Shown: positions 1 to 11,066, numbered from the stretch's first letter. The stretch: 64,000 nt of DNA from Lactarius indigo (GCA_025766275.1 JAFKAC010000039.1:525020-589019), one strand, 5' to 3'. Numbers and translations are program-made. Notes: generated from the sequence alone by a model not told the origin.

Positions 1-1
1 C

Positions 2-1471
2 ATGCCGCTCACCATCGATTACAAGGATACGAACGCGACCATCAGTGCGCAAGACGAGATGGGAGTGTTTCGCGCGCTCCAGCTGCGTGATCGTGTGCGC
101 AGTATTGTCCTCCATCTCCCGCCTTCGAGTCTGCGGAATTTGGTCGTGCTCATGGACGGACCCTTCCCGATACTGGAACGTCTCTCCCTCTGTCTCCCAG
201 CCGAAGACACGAACCCGATAATCCCTGAGACTTTTTTGGCCCCAAATCTCAACCATCTCACTCTGGTCGGCGTCAATCTTACAAGAGAGTCGTCATTGCT
301 CGCCTTTAACCATTCCCTTGTCACGCTTACGCTCACAGACATCAAAGACACCGGCCATTCTCTATCGACGCACCTGGTCACCCATCTTGGTTCCTGTACT
401 CAGCTCAAGGAACTGTCCATCAGTTTCTGCACCATGTCCCTTCCCTGGGTCCGGGGACCGCTGCCTGGAGTAGCGGCTACCGTAATACTTCCCAACCTCA
501 AACGTCTCACGTTCCGAGGCGTTTGCCCTCTCTTGGAAGACCTTCTCGCTCATATTAGGGCCCCTCTTCTGGAGCAACTCGACATTACTCTATTCAATCA
601 ACTCACCTTTAGGTTACCCTACCTATCCGACTTTACCAATTCGACAGATGGGCTCAAGTGCTCCCCGATTGTTAAGATCATTTTCGAGCGCGATGCGGTC
701 ACCGTAGTCACAGACCAGCAACCGAGCAGTGGACCCCCGAATTTCAGTCTCCGTGTCGGGTGCAAGCAGTTCGACTGGCAAATATCCGCTGTAACACAGA
801 TCTGTGATACACTTATACCCATGCTGTGTGCTGAAGAGTGTCTCGCGCTGGAACTTAACGGGCCCAGGGCAGAAGTGAAGAGTGATTCAATTGACCCCGA
901 GATGTGGGTCCGGCTTCTCCAGTCGTTCGGCCGAACGAAGAAACTTCGTATCTGCCAAGCGTTCGTTCTGGAGCTTTCTCGCGCGTTGCAGCTTGGCGAT
1001 CTAGGATCGGACCCGTGGCTGCTACCTGAACTCCTGGAACTCGCTCCGGAAATCGAAGAGGAGCACGCAGATGAGGCCTTTGCCTCGTTCATCGACGCTC
1101 GTCAAGTTGCGGGTCGCCCGGTTCTCCTGTCGCCGTCGCCAGTTCCCGACGCACAACCAGCTCCTGACGCACAACCAGCTCCTGACGCACAACTAACTCC
1201 CGATGTACAACCAGCTCCTGACGTACAACCAACTCCCGACGTACAACCAGCTCCCGACGTACAGCTAGTTCCCGACACACAACCAGTTCCCGACGCACAA
1301 TCAGTCCCTAGCGCCCAATCAGTTCTCGGCGTACAGCCCGTTCCCAGCCAACAATCAGATCGATTGGGATACGATCTCACCGAAGCACGCCCGACGTCGC
1401 TTCCGACCCCTGGACCTAGGAGCCGGTTGCGGAGGTTAATACCTAACCTAGTCATAAGAATCGTTAGCTAG
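2..1471 (+). CDS. F-box/LRR-like protein, 5' end outside the window
   Basis: The open frame runs in from the left edge, so the ATG at base 2 is probably internal and the usual N-terminal F-box would lie upstream of the window. Residues 30-330 show spaced leucine-rich strands (for example LRNLVVLMDGPFPILERLSL and LNHLTLVGVNLTRESSLLAF), the layout of the expanded basidiomycete F-box families that recognise substrates for SCF ubiquitin ligases. Residues ~350-380 are acidic. Residues ~380-451 are twelve hexapeptides of the type PAPDAQ, encoded by an 18-bp tandem repeat, followed by a basic tail. No intron is needed in the visible part. The F-box itself is not seen, so the family call rests on leucine spacing alone and could also fit another LRR-like receptor. 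Confidence 0.55.
   Translation: MPLTIDYKDTNATISAQDEMGVFRALQLRDRVRSIVLHLPPSSLRNLVVLMDGPFPILERLSLCLPAEDTNPIIPETFLAPNLNHLTLVGVNLTRESSLLAFNHSLVTLTLTDIKDTGHSLSTHLVTHLGSCTQLKELSISFCTMSLPWVRGPLPGVAATVILPNLKRLTFRGVCPLLEDLLAHIRAPLLEQLDITLFNQLTFRLPYLSDFTNSTDGLKCSPIVKIIFERDAVTVVTDQQPSSGPPNFSLRVGCKQFDWQISAVTQICDTLIPMLCAEECLALELNGPRAEVKSDSIDPEMWVRLLQSFGRTKKLRICQAFVLELSRALQLGDLGSDPWLLPELLELAPEIEEEHADEAFASFIDARQVAGRPVLLSPSPVPDAQPAPDAQPAPDAQLTPDVQPAPDVQPTPDVQPAPDVQLVPDTQPVPDAQSVPSAQSVLGVQPVPSQQSDRLGYDLTEARPTSLPTPGPRSRLRRLIPNLVIRIVS
1139..1354 (+). repeat. 18-bp coding minisatellite, 12 units
   Basis: Twelve in-frame 18-bp units encode variants of Pro-Ala/Val-Pro-Asp-Ala/Val-Gln. The first nine units are most alike and the last three are diverged (SVPSAQ, SVLGVQ, PVPSQQ). 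Unit number probably varies between strains because the repeats are near-identical and keep frame. Confidence 0.9.
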
Positions 1472-2233
1472 AACTAGAATTTGCGTGAGGGGCCCTTCCT
1501 TATCACCCGTCGCTCTGCACGCTGTGTTGCTTACTGTGTTGGGGCTTGAGGCGTCCGCTTTGCAGAAGACGGACATCACGGTCGCGATATGATACGTTGT
1601 GTGTACGCTATTTTGTAATTTTCTAAGTACAGTGGGCAATGAAGAAAGACTTTCCCTGGAAGTGGTCTGATCGCGCGAGGGCAATAATATTCGTTGTTGT
1701 AGGCCCGTTGTCGACTCGGAATCAACGGTACACCGCGACGCATTCATGAATTATTACTGACTGTTGTTGAGTCAAGGGCACACGCTGACACACGTCCGTG
1801 ACTCCATGCAGACATAAAATCGCAATACAAACGGAGTAAGACATTGCAAGTTTGCACTGCATTGATAGCTATATCGTGAATAGCAAGGTGAATAGTATGT
1901 CAAGGAATACGTTACAGTAACCTACTGTAACCAATTGATATAGCCTTACAAAGACGACTGGTTCACAGTCACTAGTCACTGCCCAATGGGTTTGTTTACT
2001 ATAAATTCAAATTTAAAAAAGCGTGCACAGACACATGAGGAGAACGTTGCAAATACTCCTGGAACGAAGCGCGGGACTGAGAGTACAATACTACAAGTAG
2101 CAAGAGGCTGAAGCTGGCTTTTCAGCGTCAACATTGTGAAATTTTGGCTCCTTCCCCTTCTCGGATCAAGGCGCCTGTGAAAAGTTGGACCTCGTGAGCC
2201 ATCTCACTTTCTCCCAGATTTTCATAACTAGGA
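1472..2233. other. Intergenic, no gene seen
   Basis: AT-rich spacer between the F-box-like gene and the DUF6535 gene. It has stops in all frames, no recognisable RNA gene and no repeat shared with the rest of the window. It must hold the 3' end of the left gene and the promoter of the right one, but I see no specific motif. Confidence 0.6.
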
Positions 2234-4232
2234 ATGGCCTCTCCCAACGCAAATAGACATCCCGGTGCTAATGTTGCCGGGTTTCAACCAGTAATTACGG
2301 CAAATCCTCGACACACAGATACAAGGGTTCAGCCGGGTATGTTACCTTTCCGTTCGACGTGCTGTATCAAGTAATGTCGTATTCTGATATATGGGCCAGA
2401 CGAGAACTACGGCGACTCTTCTGGTGGGCTATGGTCGGTGTACCTCGCTGAGGCAGAGAAGCAGGACAAGGAGAAAACGGAGAGTTGGAAAGGAGATACA
2501 GAAGGAATCCTCGTATTTGTGAGTACCAGCTCCTCCGAATTCTGCACATTCCCCGTCTGAACACATACACAAGACCGGCCTGTTCTCGGCCACTGTTGCA
2601 GCATTCATTATCGAAAGCTACAAGCAGTTATCCCCCGATTCGGGCGGAGCGACCGTCGTGCTACTGACCCAAATATCTCGACAACTCGCCAACATCTCCA
2701 ATGGGATACCCCTCGAGAGCCTCGCGGCCCAGAGCAGCCAGCCTTTCAAACCAACAGCTTCTGCCATCAGAGTCAACGTAATGTGGTTCCTCAGTTTGGT
2801 CCTCAGCTTGACCAGCGCGCTTTCCGCAACATTGATGCAACAATGGGCCCGACGATATCTGGCGCTCGCGCAGCGCCGTGGCGCCCCCCACAAGCGCGCA
2901 CGCATGCGTGCGTATATTTATGATGGCGTTCAGCGATTTGGAATGTCCCGAGCCGTCGAAACGATGCCGACACTTCTGCACGTCTCCGTCTTCCTCTTCC
3001 TTGCGGGTCTCGTCGACTTTCTTATCCCGATCGACACGATTGTCGCGTACTTCACCCTTGGCTGGATTGTGGCGTTCGCACTCGCGTATGCAGTTTTGAC
3101 AGTCTTACCGAACTTGTACCTCAATTGCCCGTATCGCACGCCCTTATCGGGATTCGCATGGCGTTTATCCCAGTTTTCCGTGCTCGGAATTTTGTCGACT
3201 ATCCTTGGAATCGAGGACCTGTTTCATGAACCGTTGTTGGAGTTATGGAGTAGGATTAATCCACACATGACAAGGCCCCATTGGCTGACAAGGTGGAGGG
3301 ACTCGCTCGAAGACCAGGTCAAAATCCATCGAGAGTGGCTTTCGGATGGCTTACGGAAGAGCGTAGAGCGGAGCGCTACTAGTGCCCCGTCGGCGATGGA
3401 CGCGAGTGCGCTCGAATGGACACTGACGGGCCTCGATGAAGACAAGGAGATCGAGGACTTCGCTACGCGCGTGCCAGGATTTTTCGAATCTCATGCTGTG
3501 CCAGACGCGCCCTCGACCATCCTTTCCCTTTTGTCCGATCAGCCAACCACTGACCCCATCCTCGGATCCCGCCTCTATGATCTCCTCCAGACGTGCAGAC
3601 CAGGGGTCTCGCGCCTCACAGAAGAAATGCGGGAGGGCCGTCTGCGGGTGTGTCTGAAGTGCCTGTGGTACTGTGGAAGGGCCTACGATCGGTTGGGCAA
3701 TTCAGTGCACCTGTCGTCCTACATCTCCAACGTTTTTGCCAGACCCGAAATGACTCATCGCATTCAGACCGAACAGGATCTCGCTGCACTTGCGATAGGG
3801 CATTGCTTCCTAGCGCTGGTCGTAAAGAAGCTTGCAGCCGACATCAAATTACGCCCTGTATTCACTGTCCGAGTCAGCGAAGGAGAACTAGCGTGCATGT
3901 CAGCTATTCTTCGCACCGATGGCCGCACAGTAACGTCTTGGCTCGACCAGCCTCGGGCCATTGGACTTGCAAACATTGTTTCCCTTATGTCAGGGGAGGT
4001 TGGTTCTATGGACACTGATCCACTACCGTCAGATGTACTGGATCTACTCCAACAGACGCTCAGAATCCTCTCTGAGGGTCTTCTGGCTGAAGAGAACGCC
4101 AACCCTCCGCTCGATCAGATTCAGCGCTTCCAGGAGATATACCCCAAGGTTACCGACAGGTTCAAATCCGAGCTGCAGCGGATATCGGAAACGCTACCGT
4201 CGATCCCGTCGTACACGCAGAGTGATTTGTAA
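2234..4232 (+). CDS. DUF6535 multi-pass membrane protein, 3 exons
   Basis: Exons 2234-2336, 2400-2518 and 2574-4232 give 626 aa with closing phases; both introns are GT-AG (GTATGT and GTGAGT donors). The second intron falls between GILVF and TGLFSATVAAF, the same place as in the DUF6535 gene at 29.2-32.0 kb. The family signature is visible: an acidic/charged N-terminus, ESWKGDTEGILVF, a first hydrophobic span (residues 75-93), a second at ~143-165 followed by LMQQWARRYL, then two more at ~206-225 and ~232-252. The rest (~370 aa) is soluble and helical. DUF6535 proteins are abundant in Agaricomycetes and have no established biochemical role; membrane location is inferred from the spans. The 3' two thirds are duplicated as a pseudogene at 24.3-25.4 kb. 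Confidence 0.88.
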
Positions 4233-4330
4233 TCATGCACCGGTCAAGGACAGATCTTTTCCAAAAAAAGAAAAAAAAAACACGTAGTAACATTCTTAAA
4301 TCAGATGTGGACTGCGTAGCAACAATTTCA

Positions 4331-4616
4331 CAGCTGGTTTCATAATGACTGTCCCGTGCCATTTTGAGAACGTAGTCAGCCATCCAAAACTCGAGAGCGG
4401 GATTCATAATTAAGTCGAGGTAGAAATTCTCAAGAAATCGGGTTATCTCACAGAATCAAGATTATAGAATAGCTATCTTGTGACAATTGGGGATATGGAA
4501 CGGTTATCTGTGTTTAGGCTTGAGAGCTGTGCCATCTCGGTGACAGAGTTACCCATTCAAACCTTGCCTATGTCCAAAAAACGGTCACCAGGGGACAATC
4601 TTTATGGAACCAGCTG
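4331..4616. mobile_element. MITE, internal-deletion derivative of the element at 32.6-34.0 kb
   Basis: A 286-bp element with imperfect terminal inverted repeats starting CAGCTGG and ending CCAGCTG. Its left ~195 bp match 32568-32755 and its right ~75 bp match 33968-34043, so the ~1.2-kb middle of the larger element is missing. The paralogous site in the right copy of the host duplication (near 25475) has no element. The right flank is TA; the left flank is CA, probably a mutated TA duplication. No coding capacity. Confidence 0.8.
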
Positions 4617-5440
4617 TAACGACAAGCACCCTACCTATACATATGTTTCCCCTGTACTATGCATTGGAAGGCGACCAGCCAGGATGACACTACAAACGGG
4701 GAAAAGTTGAACTGTTGCTGGGGGATGTGTCGGGGGTCTACCACGAAGGTCGTCGGGTTGGTGCTTTCCCGTCCAGGTCTGTGTCTGTCAGGATATGAGT
4801 ATATGATTCTGGCTGAGTCGTCGCGTGGACAGTGTGGCGATGTGAGAAGGAAATATTGGGTTCACTTGGTTCGATCCATTCACCTGCAGCGCAAAGCAGG
4901 TGGTAGCCATTGAAACAGCTGGCGTAGATTTCAGAACCTGAGAGGAACGTCAGTTTGACAACCGGATAAGACACAATCTCCGAGCAGAAGAAAGACCCAC
5001 CCAAAGTATGTACACATTTCACCTCGACGGCGAACGCAGTGACGCAGCGCATCAGGAACTTGAAAGATTCGGGCGGGTCTCGCACGGGATGGCGGAGTGT
5101 GGGCAGATCATAGATGATTGAAACGAGGCTATACGTGGTGAGTGCGGTGGGATATATAGGGTGTCGACGGGGTTGAGGCCAACCTGAGGCCAACGCAGTG
5201 GACGAACAAGTCACGGTGTTGGCTTTGTATTTCTCACCTCCTGCCAGTGTCGAAACCAAAAATGGCGGTGGCGGCCGTCCCGCGTCCCTGGTCTGGTCAT
5301 TATAGCCAAATCGGTCCTGAGAACTGGATGCAGGCGGTGCTAGGCTGCTAGCGCGCAAAAAAAACTCGATTCAGGGATTCAGCGCAGCGCATCGTACCAC
5401 ATCTCACTCTCAGCTTCTCCCTTTCGGGCCTTTCCTTATC
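4617..5440 (+). other. Spacer with decayed exon-like segment, paralogous to 25490-26305
   Basis: The segment aligns throughout with 25490-26305 in the right duplicate. Around 4646-4790 it is a damaged version of the open segment at 25506-25706, with about 45 bp lost and frameshifts. The remainder precedes the ATG at 5441 and probably contains the promoter and leader of that gene. A 206-aa open frame on the - strand (4738-5358) is not preserved in the duplicate and is not called as a gene. Confidence 0.5.
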
Positions 5441-6679
5441 ATGGCCTACTACGACACTTATCGCGATCAACTTGCAAGTCTTTACCATGGCCACGCTTTG
5501 TGGGTACCAGAGCCTTCGGGACTGTACGATCACGTCCGAGTCGGCGACGTCGGATATGTGAAGCAAGGCCATTTCAATCGCATGTTCAACGCGTTACTTC
5601 CAGCCGATGACCTTGCACAAGTGTATGGTGTTCCAAAGGGATTCGTTCCCCTCAACATGGGGCCATTTAATAACATCCGCACGCTAAATTTAAACTACGG
5701 GGACTACTGCTCAAATACAGTGACGGTAGATCATGAAGAGTACGTGATAAGTTCCTACCCAGATCAACCTTACAATGGATGACTTTAGCGGTCCAAATGA
5801 AGCCACGAGTACTTCGTTCAAATGCAGAAGAAACAAGGGAGCCTTTCTATCCCTTCCCTTCAATGCCACTAGGGTAGACACCATTCGTACCAGAGCCTTT
5901 GAGGCATATATCCGCAGGCATTACAATAGCTGGCTAAATTTTGCGATTATCAATGACGTTGATGTCCGGTTGGAGGATATTATCTTTGTCACTGGCTGTG
6001 ACTTGACTTCCTCGTGGGCGATGGCCGCATTCGTTAACTCGTGGGATCCGGAGATAAAGCTTAGTGTGCAATCTTCTCAGGCTGGAAGCGCCAGGTTTCA
6101 ATGGAGCGCCACAAATCAACCTCACAACAACGAAACCAAACAGGTGCGCCAGACCTCTCTCTGTTTCCCTCCGCACTGACAAATGAGAATAGAATGTCGA
6201 GAAATCACACTGTGTTTTCATCAGGGGATTTCGCGCAAAACAAATTCTCTCGTCGATGGCCGCTGCCGGGCCTCCTCCAGACAATCCCGACTTGGATAAT
6301 GAACCAGGATCATCAATTGGGCTCCTCCGAGAGCCAACTTCACCGGACGAGGTATGCCGCCTACAGAACGCGGCAACTGGATTGACACTTTGTCCAGTAT
6401 CGTGACCCGCTCATCGGGATTCTAGACTATCTCGCAGAGGTGAGTCCAATATCACGGGTCACGAGGGTCTCTCCAATCCCCTCTAGCAACGTCCAAACCA
6501 GGAGCTGGCTCTTGCACACGAAGATGACCTAAGGATGATCGAAGGGGTGGTGCGCACGAATGCCGTTTCCTAGCCGCGATGCGGTACTAGACCCAACGAC
6601 AGGACGCTCTGACTGCAGACGTAGTAGAGAACTTTTTGCGTCAAAACGAAATTCCCATACAGATCGAGAGAGGCGGTAC
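5441..6679 (+). pseudogene. 5' part of DUF6699 gene (left paralog), frameshifted and split by element A
   Basis: Paralog of the intact gene at 26306-28256. The first 340 bp read MAYYDTYRDQLASLYHGHAL and so on in frame; the frame then breaks at about 5774 because 8 bp present in the paralog are missing, and it stops at 5780-5782. The original frame resumes at 5775-6160 (LEDIIFVTGCDLTSSWAMAA is intact). The later small exons (NV-KSHCVFIRGFRAK, about 6195-6350; a Y-RDPLIGILDYLAE-like exon near 6400-6440; QRPNQELALAHEDDL near 6487-6545; a last one ending near 6675) are still recognisable with their splice sites. The remainder of the gene lies 16.7 kb downstream at 23368-24046. The frameshift alone would inactivate it, independent of the insertion. 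Confidence 0.85.
6675..6679. repeat. Target-site duplication of element A, left copy (GGTAC)
   Basis: GGTAC occurs here and at 23363-23367. The uninterrupted paralog has a single GGTAC at the same place (27569-27573), which confirms the insertion point. It lies at the splice donor of the host gene's fifth exon. Confidence 0.93.
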
Positions 6680-7111
6680 TGTTGAAGGAGAGTGCGCTCA
6701 CGCGCGCGACACCTCGGCGTCGGGAGTCGGCCGCATCTCACGTGCGGATGGAAGTACACCCTGGAGGTGTGACGGTAGTAGAGTCGAGATGTATGGACTC
6801 GTATGGAACACATTCATTTGTTATTTACTTTACTTTACGACTTAGTTACAACCAATCTGTGATCGGGGACAACCCCTGTGCTTTCTCGGTTGAGACTTTT
6901 ACTATACAACTATGCCCGTTATGCCCGAGCACGTATTCACGTGTATTCACACTCTTTACGCAGTATTTATTCGCGCATTGTACGCACTGGCACTCCAGAA
7001 TCTTACGTTTCTTCTGGTGTGCCAGGCAAGTAGTCTTACACTCGTTCAATGACTAGAATCTTACGTTTCTTCTGGTGTGCCAGACATAATTTCACTCGCT
7101 GCGGTTTATTA
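6680..7111 (+). repeat. Element A 5' LTR
   Basis: 432 bp, starts TGTTGAAGGAG and ends GTTTATTA, giving TG...TA termini rather than TG...CA. It contains two 29-bp direct repeats (6997-7025 and 7055-7083), both ending GTGTGCCAG. TTATTTACTTTACTTTACG at 6820-6838 is AT-rich and could serve as a core promoter, which is an inference only. Confidence 0.92.
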
Positions 7112-7125
7112 GGTTATGGGCCCTG
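7112..7125 (+). other. Element A primer-binding site, half-tRNA-iMet type
   Basis: GGTTATGGGCCCTG follows the LTR directly. Its complement CAGGGCCCATAACC is the anticodon stem-loop of initiator tRNA-Met (anticodon CAT), so first-strand synthesis would be primed by a cleaved 5' half of the tRNA, as known for Drosophila copia and yeast Ty5. Confidence 0.85.
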
Positions 7126-7985
7126 CGCCGTAATCTGTAAACGACAAGATCTACTCGCAATACAATACTGTGAGCATGTATCCATTATTTCCTTCCCAAC
7201 TCGAGTGCGCCTCTGCGTGTTGGTGCGCAAGCGTCTCGAGGCTCGTGCTGGGGCCTAACCAGCCTTGCTCGACCCGTGCCACGGACCCCAGGCGTGGGGA
7301 GACGCGCGGGAAGACCCCTCCATCACTGTGCGCATTACGGTACTACTATCTTCTATTTCCGGGTTTTCGTCCCGATTTGTTAGGCGGGGCCGGGGGAGCT
7401 CGGTCCGGCTATAGGCCCGGTGAACGGTTGGCCGTTGCTGCCCATTAAGTTGGGAGCGGTTTTGGGGTGTCAAGGCCGGGCGGTAGTCACTCCACCGAAG
7501 CACTTGCCTCTGTTACAACTGCGCCGCGCTACATAATACTAGTATCTACATAGGACATGAGTGGCGCGGCCTCTGCTGGCGGGGATTATTCCCTGTAGGC
7601 ACGCTTCGCTGACGTGTTCCTTCCCACGCGTTGCGGCGTTCACCAAGGACTCCCCCAAACAGCACGGCAGGCAAAGGTCCTACCCGAGCCTCCGTGGAAT
7701 CTGCCGTGGGCGGCTCCTCCTTGGCGTGGGACCCCAGGATGCCTCTAAGCGCGCCGTCGCTGAGCGCGCCTCGTCATTTAAAAAATGGCGTTGCTCAGCA
7801 CGCGCTTATGCTCCAGGTGGGGATAATTACATCACTATTACTATCTACAAGCCGCACATATGGGGGCAGGACGCGCTAAGCGTTCTGGCCATTACAGTTT
7901 CACGAGCGGGGTTGGAAGGTCATGTGATCTCGTCTACGCAGTTCTGTTGCTGACTGCTCCTCGGCAACAGAAACGTCTCTAATCA
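7126..7985 (+). other. Element A untranslated leader
   Basis: 860 bp between the primer site and the gag start. A block near 7865-7893 (GGCAGGACGCG, then GCGTTCTGGCC) is shared with the leader of element B at about 12917-12945, and a conserved hairpin ends 13 nt before the ATG. Other short open frames in the leader look fortuitous. Confidence 0.6.
7942..7972 (+). promoter_or_regulatory. Conserved RNA hairpin just upstream of the element A gag start
   Basis: A 9-bp stem (TTCTGTTGC / GCAACAGAA) closes a 13-nt loop TGACTGCTCCTCG. Element B has the same loop in the same place with a covarying stem. Probable roles are packaging, dimerisation or translation control of the genomic RNA. Confidence 0.7.
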
Positions 7986-10545
7986 ATGTCATCTGGTTCT
8001 ACCAATCCTGCGGCCTCGGGTACCTCCGGCTCTGGATCCGGAGGCGCTGGCTCGGCTCCTCCCGCAGGCGCCAGCTCGGGCTCTTCCAAGCTACCTAGCA
8101 TCGTGACGGCCACGCGTATCAAAGCCGCCGCCTCTAACCACTTCATGGTGCCATCTGGCACTCATCTCGAAGTCTTGAACGGACAAAACTGGTCCACTTG
8201 GGCAGAAACGCTCTGCGCGCTCCTGCAACTGAACGAAGTCGAAGATATTCTTAGTCACGAAACCTATCCGACTGGGGTTGATCAGGACGACTGGACTTCC
8301 ATTCAACGGAAGACCATGGCGTACCTCCATCTCCACTGCTCGGCGGACGTCTATTCGACTGTGAAGTCCGATGTCGACTTCCCCACGTTCAAGAACAAGT
8401 TCGATCGTCTTCGAGAGATCTATGGCGGCACAGGCTTCACCGCGGCCTTCAACCTTTGGATTGAGCTTACCCAGGCGCGTCTCGACGACAATTCCCCCCT
8501 CGCTCCTCAGCTCGCGAAGTTCAACGAGACTCGCGTCAAACTGACCAACGCAAACATGGGCGTCACTGACGACCAGTTTTGCCTTATTCTTCTCCACGCC
8601 CTACCCAAGACTTACGAGGTAGTGGCGACTACTCTCCTCGCTTCCGGCCCCTCTCCCGGTCTCAAGCATGGCGACATTGTCGCTCGTGTGCTCAATGAAG
8701 AAGGGCGGAGGGCTGGACCTTCAGCTTCTCTCAATGCGGCTCGCGCTCCGATTCAGTCCGGCAAGAAAAAGAAGAAAGATCACTCGAATTTGACCTGCCA
8801 TTACTGTAACAAGAAAGGTCACATTCAACCGGACTGCCGCAAAAAGAAGAAGGACGAAGCTGATAAGAAAAAGAAGGAGGAGGAAGGCGGTACGGATGGT
8901 GGACGAAAGGCTGCGAACGCTCATGTACTAGTACCTACTACGGCCTCTATTGTAGAGGTTTCCGACAATAATGAGCTCCGTGTCGCCTTGTACTCTGCTG
9001 TTCGAACGCGTTGGATGATGGATAGTGGCGCGACGCACCACATGAGCCCCCATAAGATTGACTTCGCTGACTATACCCCGTGTCAAGGAACTGTTCGCCT
9101 TGGGGATAAGTCGACCGTTGATCAGGTGGGGGTGGGGACTATCATCTTCAAAACGAGCCAAGGGTCACAGATAACGTTGACCAACGTTCTGCATATCCCA
9201 CAGCTCAGGACACGCTTCTTATCAACGCGTGCTCTTGTGCAGAGGGGTGCTACTGTAATTTTTTCCCAAGGCTCTTTCGAAATCGCTATAAATAAGCGTA
9301 GCGTTGGTTCGGGGTACCTGGAGGACAACTTATATTGGTTGGACGCCTCCATGGTTTCCCTCAACGCGCACACGCAGCGCGCGACCATACCTTTACATGT
9401 CTGGCATCAGCGAATGGGACATATGTCCCATATGGCCCTTAAGTCTCACGGTCCCTCTGCCACGATAGGCATGGACTTTGACGATTCCGCTGCGGCAATA
9501 CCAAACACTTGCCACGGTTGTGAATTGGGCAAGTCAGCTCGACGTCCCTTCTCTGGGTCTAGCAATAAACGAACGAGTCGGATTTTTGAGATTATACACA
9601 GTGATCTCGCCGGCCCAATGCAGACCAACTCCATCGAGGGTTCTAGCTACATCGCTACTTTTATAGATGATCACTCGCGTTTCGCGGTGGTTTATTTTCT
9701 AAAAAATAAAAATCTGTTTGTGGACGCGCTGAAAAAGTACTTAGCCTGGGGTAGCACCCAGACGTCTCATAAGTTGCGCGCGCTACATTCGGATCGAGGT
9801 GGCGAATACATGGCTAGCACTGTGACGGAAATACTAAATGAGAAGGGTATCGAAAGACATCTAACGATGCCGGGCTCACCTCAACAAAACGGCAAGGCCG
9901 AGCGGTTCAATCGAACGATAATGGACAAGGCTATGGCCATGCTCCATACCGCTGGATTGTCGGCTGGATTCTGGGAATGCGCTGTCGATACGGCAGTTCA
10001 TGTTTATAACCGCAGTCCCACCAGAACGTTGAGCTGGCGCACGCCGTATGAGCTCTGGAACTCTGGTCAGGTTCCAGACGTCTCCCATTTGCGCATCTTC
10101 GGGTGCAAAGGGTACATGCACGTACCTAAGGACAAGCGACAGAAGCTAGACGCGAAAGCGACTGAAGTCGTTCTTGTCGGGTATGAGCCGGGTTCTAAGG
10201 GCTACCGGCTGTGGGATAGACATACCCGCTCTTTTCGATTGTCCCGAGACGTGACGTTCGATGAGAGTACGTTTCCTTCCCAGCAGGGCGTTGAGCCACG
10301 TCCTGCACTTGTGTCTCCTGCGCCTGTCAGTGCGCAAGCCCCCATCATTAGTAGTCCAGCTCCTGCTGCACCTAACACGGCAGCGGTGCCACCTGTCGCT
10401 GCTGCGCCCACTCAGCCAGCAGCGCCGCCTAGTTTACCAGTAGCGCGTCCTGCTCGTCCTGCTTCCCCTACGGACAGTGAAGAGCAGGTTAGACATATAC
10501 TACGTCCCGATTCTGAAGTGTCTGACTCACCTAATGGGTCCCGGC
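7986..10545 (+). pseudogene. Element A gag-pol, 5' part: Gag, protease, integrase
   Basis: 853 codons open from ATG 7986 to the insertion of C. Gag (UBN2-type, ~residues 50-250) is followed by a zinc knuckle CHYCNKKGHIQPDC, the aspartic protease motif WMMDSGATHH, the integrase HHCC zinc region (WHQRMGHM...CHGCELGK) and the integrase D-D-E core (HSDLAGPM, HSDRGGEY, NGKAERFNR). A Pro/Ala-rich linker follows and is cut by the LTR of C. After removing C (and one CCGGC) the frame continues exactly into the segment at 21029. Related to the B polyprotein over its whole length. Confidence 0.92.
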
Positions 10546-11059
10546 TGGTGTAAAGGTCGGGCGATAGGGGCGATCCGGCTAAGTGTGCCGGTCGGGTGAT
10601 AAGATCCGAAGGGCCGGTTCAATTGGCGACGAGAAAAAGCGCGAAGTCGAATAATGAGAGAGCACGAGCGAAGATGTACAAAGGCGAAGCAAGTTCGCTT
10701 TGGAGAGGGGTTCAAGAGGCACACGAGAGGATTTGGAGGGAGAACAACTGGATAATTCATCGAGTACATACGAGCGTGTTTAAATACAATTTAGATACGT
10801 TTTTAGAGATAATAATAACAAAGTACAGTAAAGAAATATAAAGACGCACGGGCCTTTTGCAGGCATGAAACAGGAGGGTACAAGACGAAGCGGTGTCGAG
10901 AAATGGAGCAGAAAGGGGAGTGAGACCCCTATGAGACTTGAGACGTTTGAATGAGAATGGATACGGAAATGGTGGATCTTGAGCCGCCGCGCATTATCGC
11001 GGCGGTGTTGTTTTTGTGGGGGTTCGAGTCGGCCGGGTCGAGCGTGCCGAAATGCAACA
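10546..11059 (-). repeat. Element C 3' LTR
   Basis: 514 bp, identical by eye to the copy at 20515-21028. It contains a perfect GC-only hairpin, CCGCCGCG / CGCGGCGG with loop CATTAT, at 10984-11005. A TSD copy CCGGC lies immediately left, at 10541-10545. Confidence 0.92.
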
Positions 11060-11066
11060 CTCCCCC

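Larger units (their letters stand above)
3098..6679 (+). repeat. Left copy of tandem segmental duplication (first part)
   Basis: From about 3098, inside the third exon of the DUF6535 gene, this sequence parallels 24338 onward. The homology runs through the spacer and the 5441 gene up to the insertion point of element A, and resumes after that element at 23363 to about 24200. Divergence includes many substitutions and small indels, so the duplication is clearly older than the LTR elements. Confidence 0.85.

Noticed and set aside
4738..5358. 206-codon open frame on the - strand
   Set aside because: The duplicate region at 25.5-26.3 kb has stops and frameshifts in this frame, and the sequence is the upstream flank of the DUF6699 gene.
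7055..7083. LTR repeats ending in CAG followed by GT considered as splice sites
   Set aside because: In A the base pair after the first unit is GC and after the second AC, so a shared splice role is not supported.
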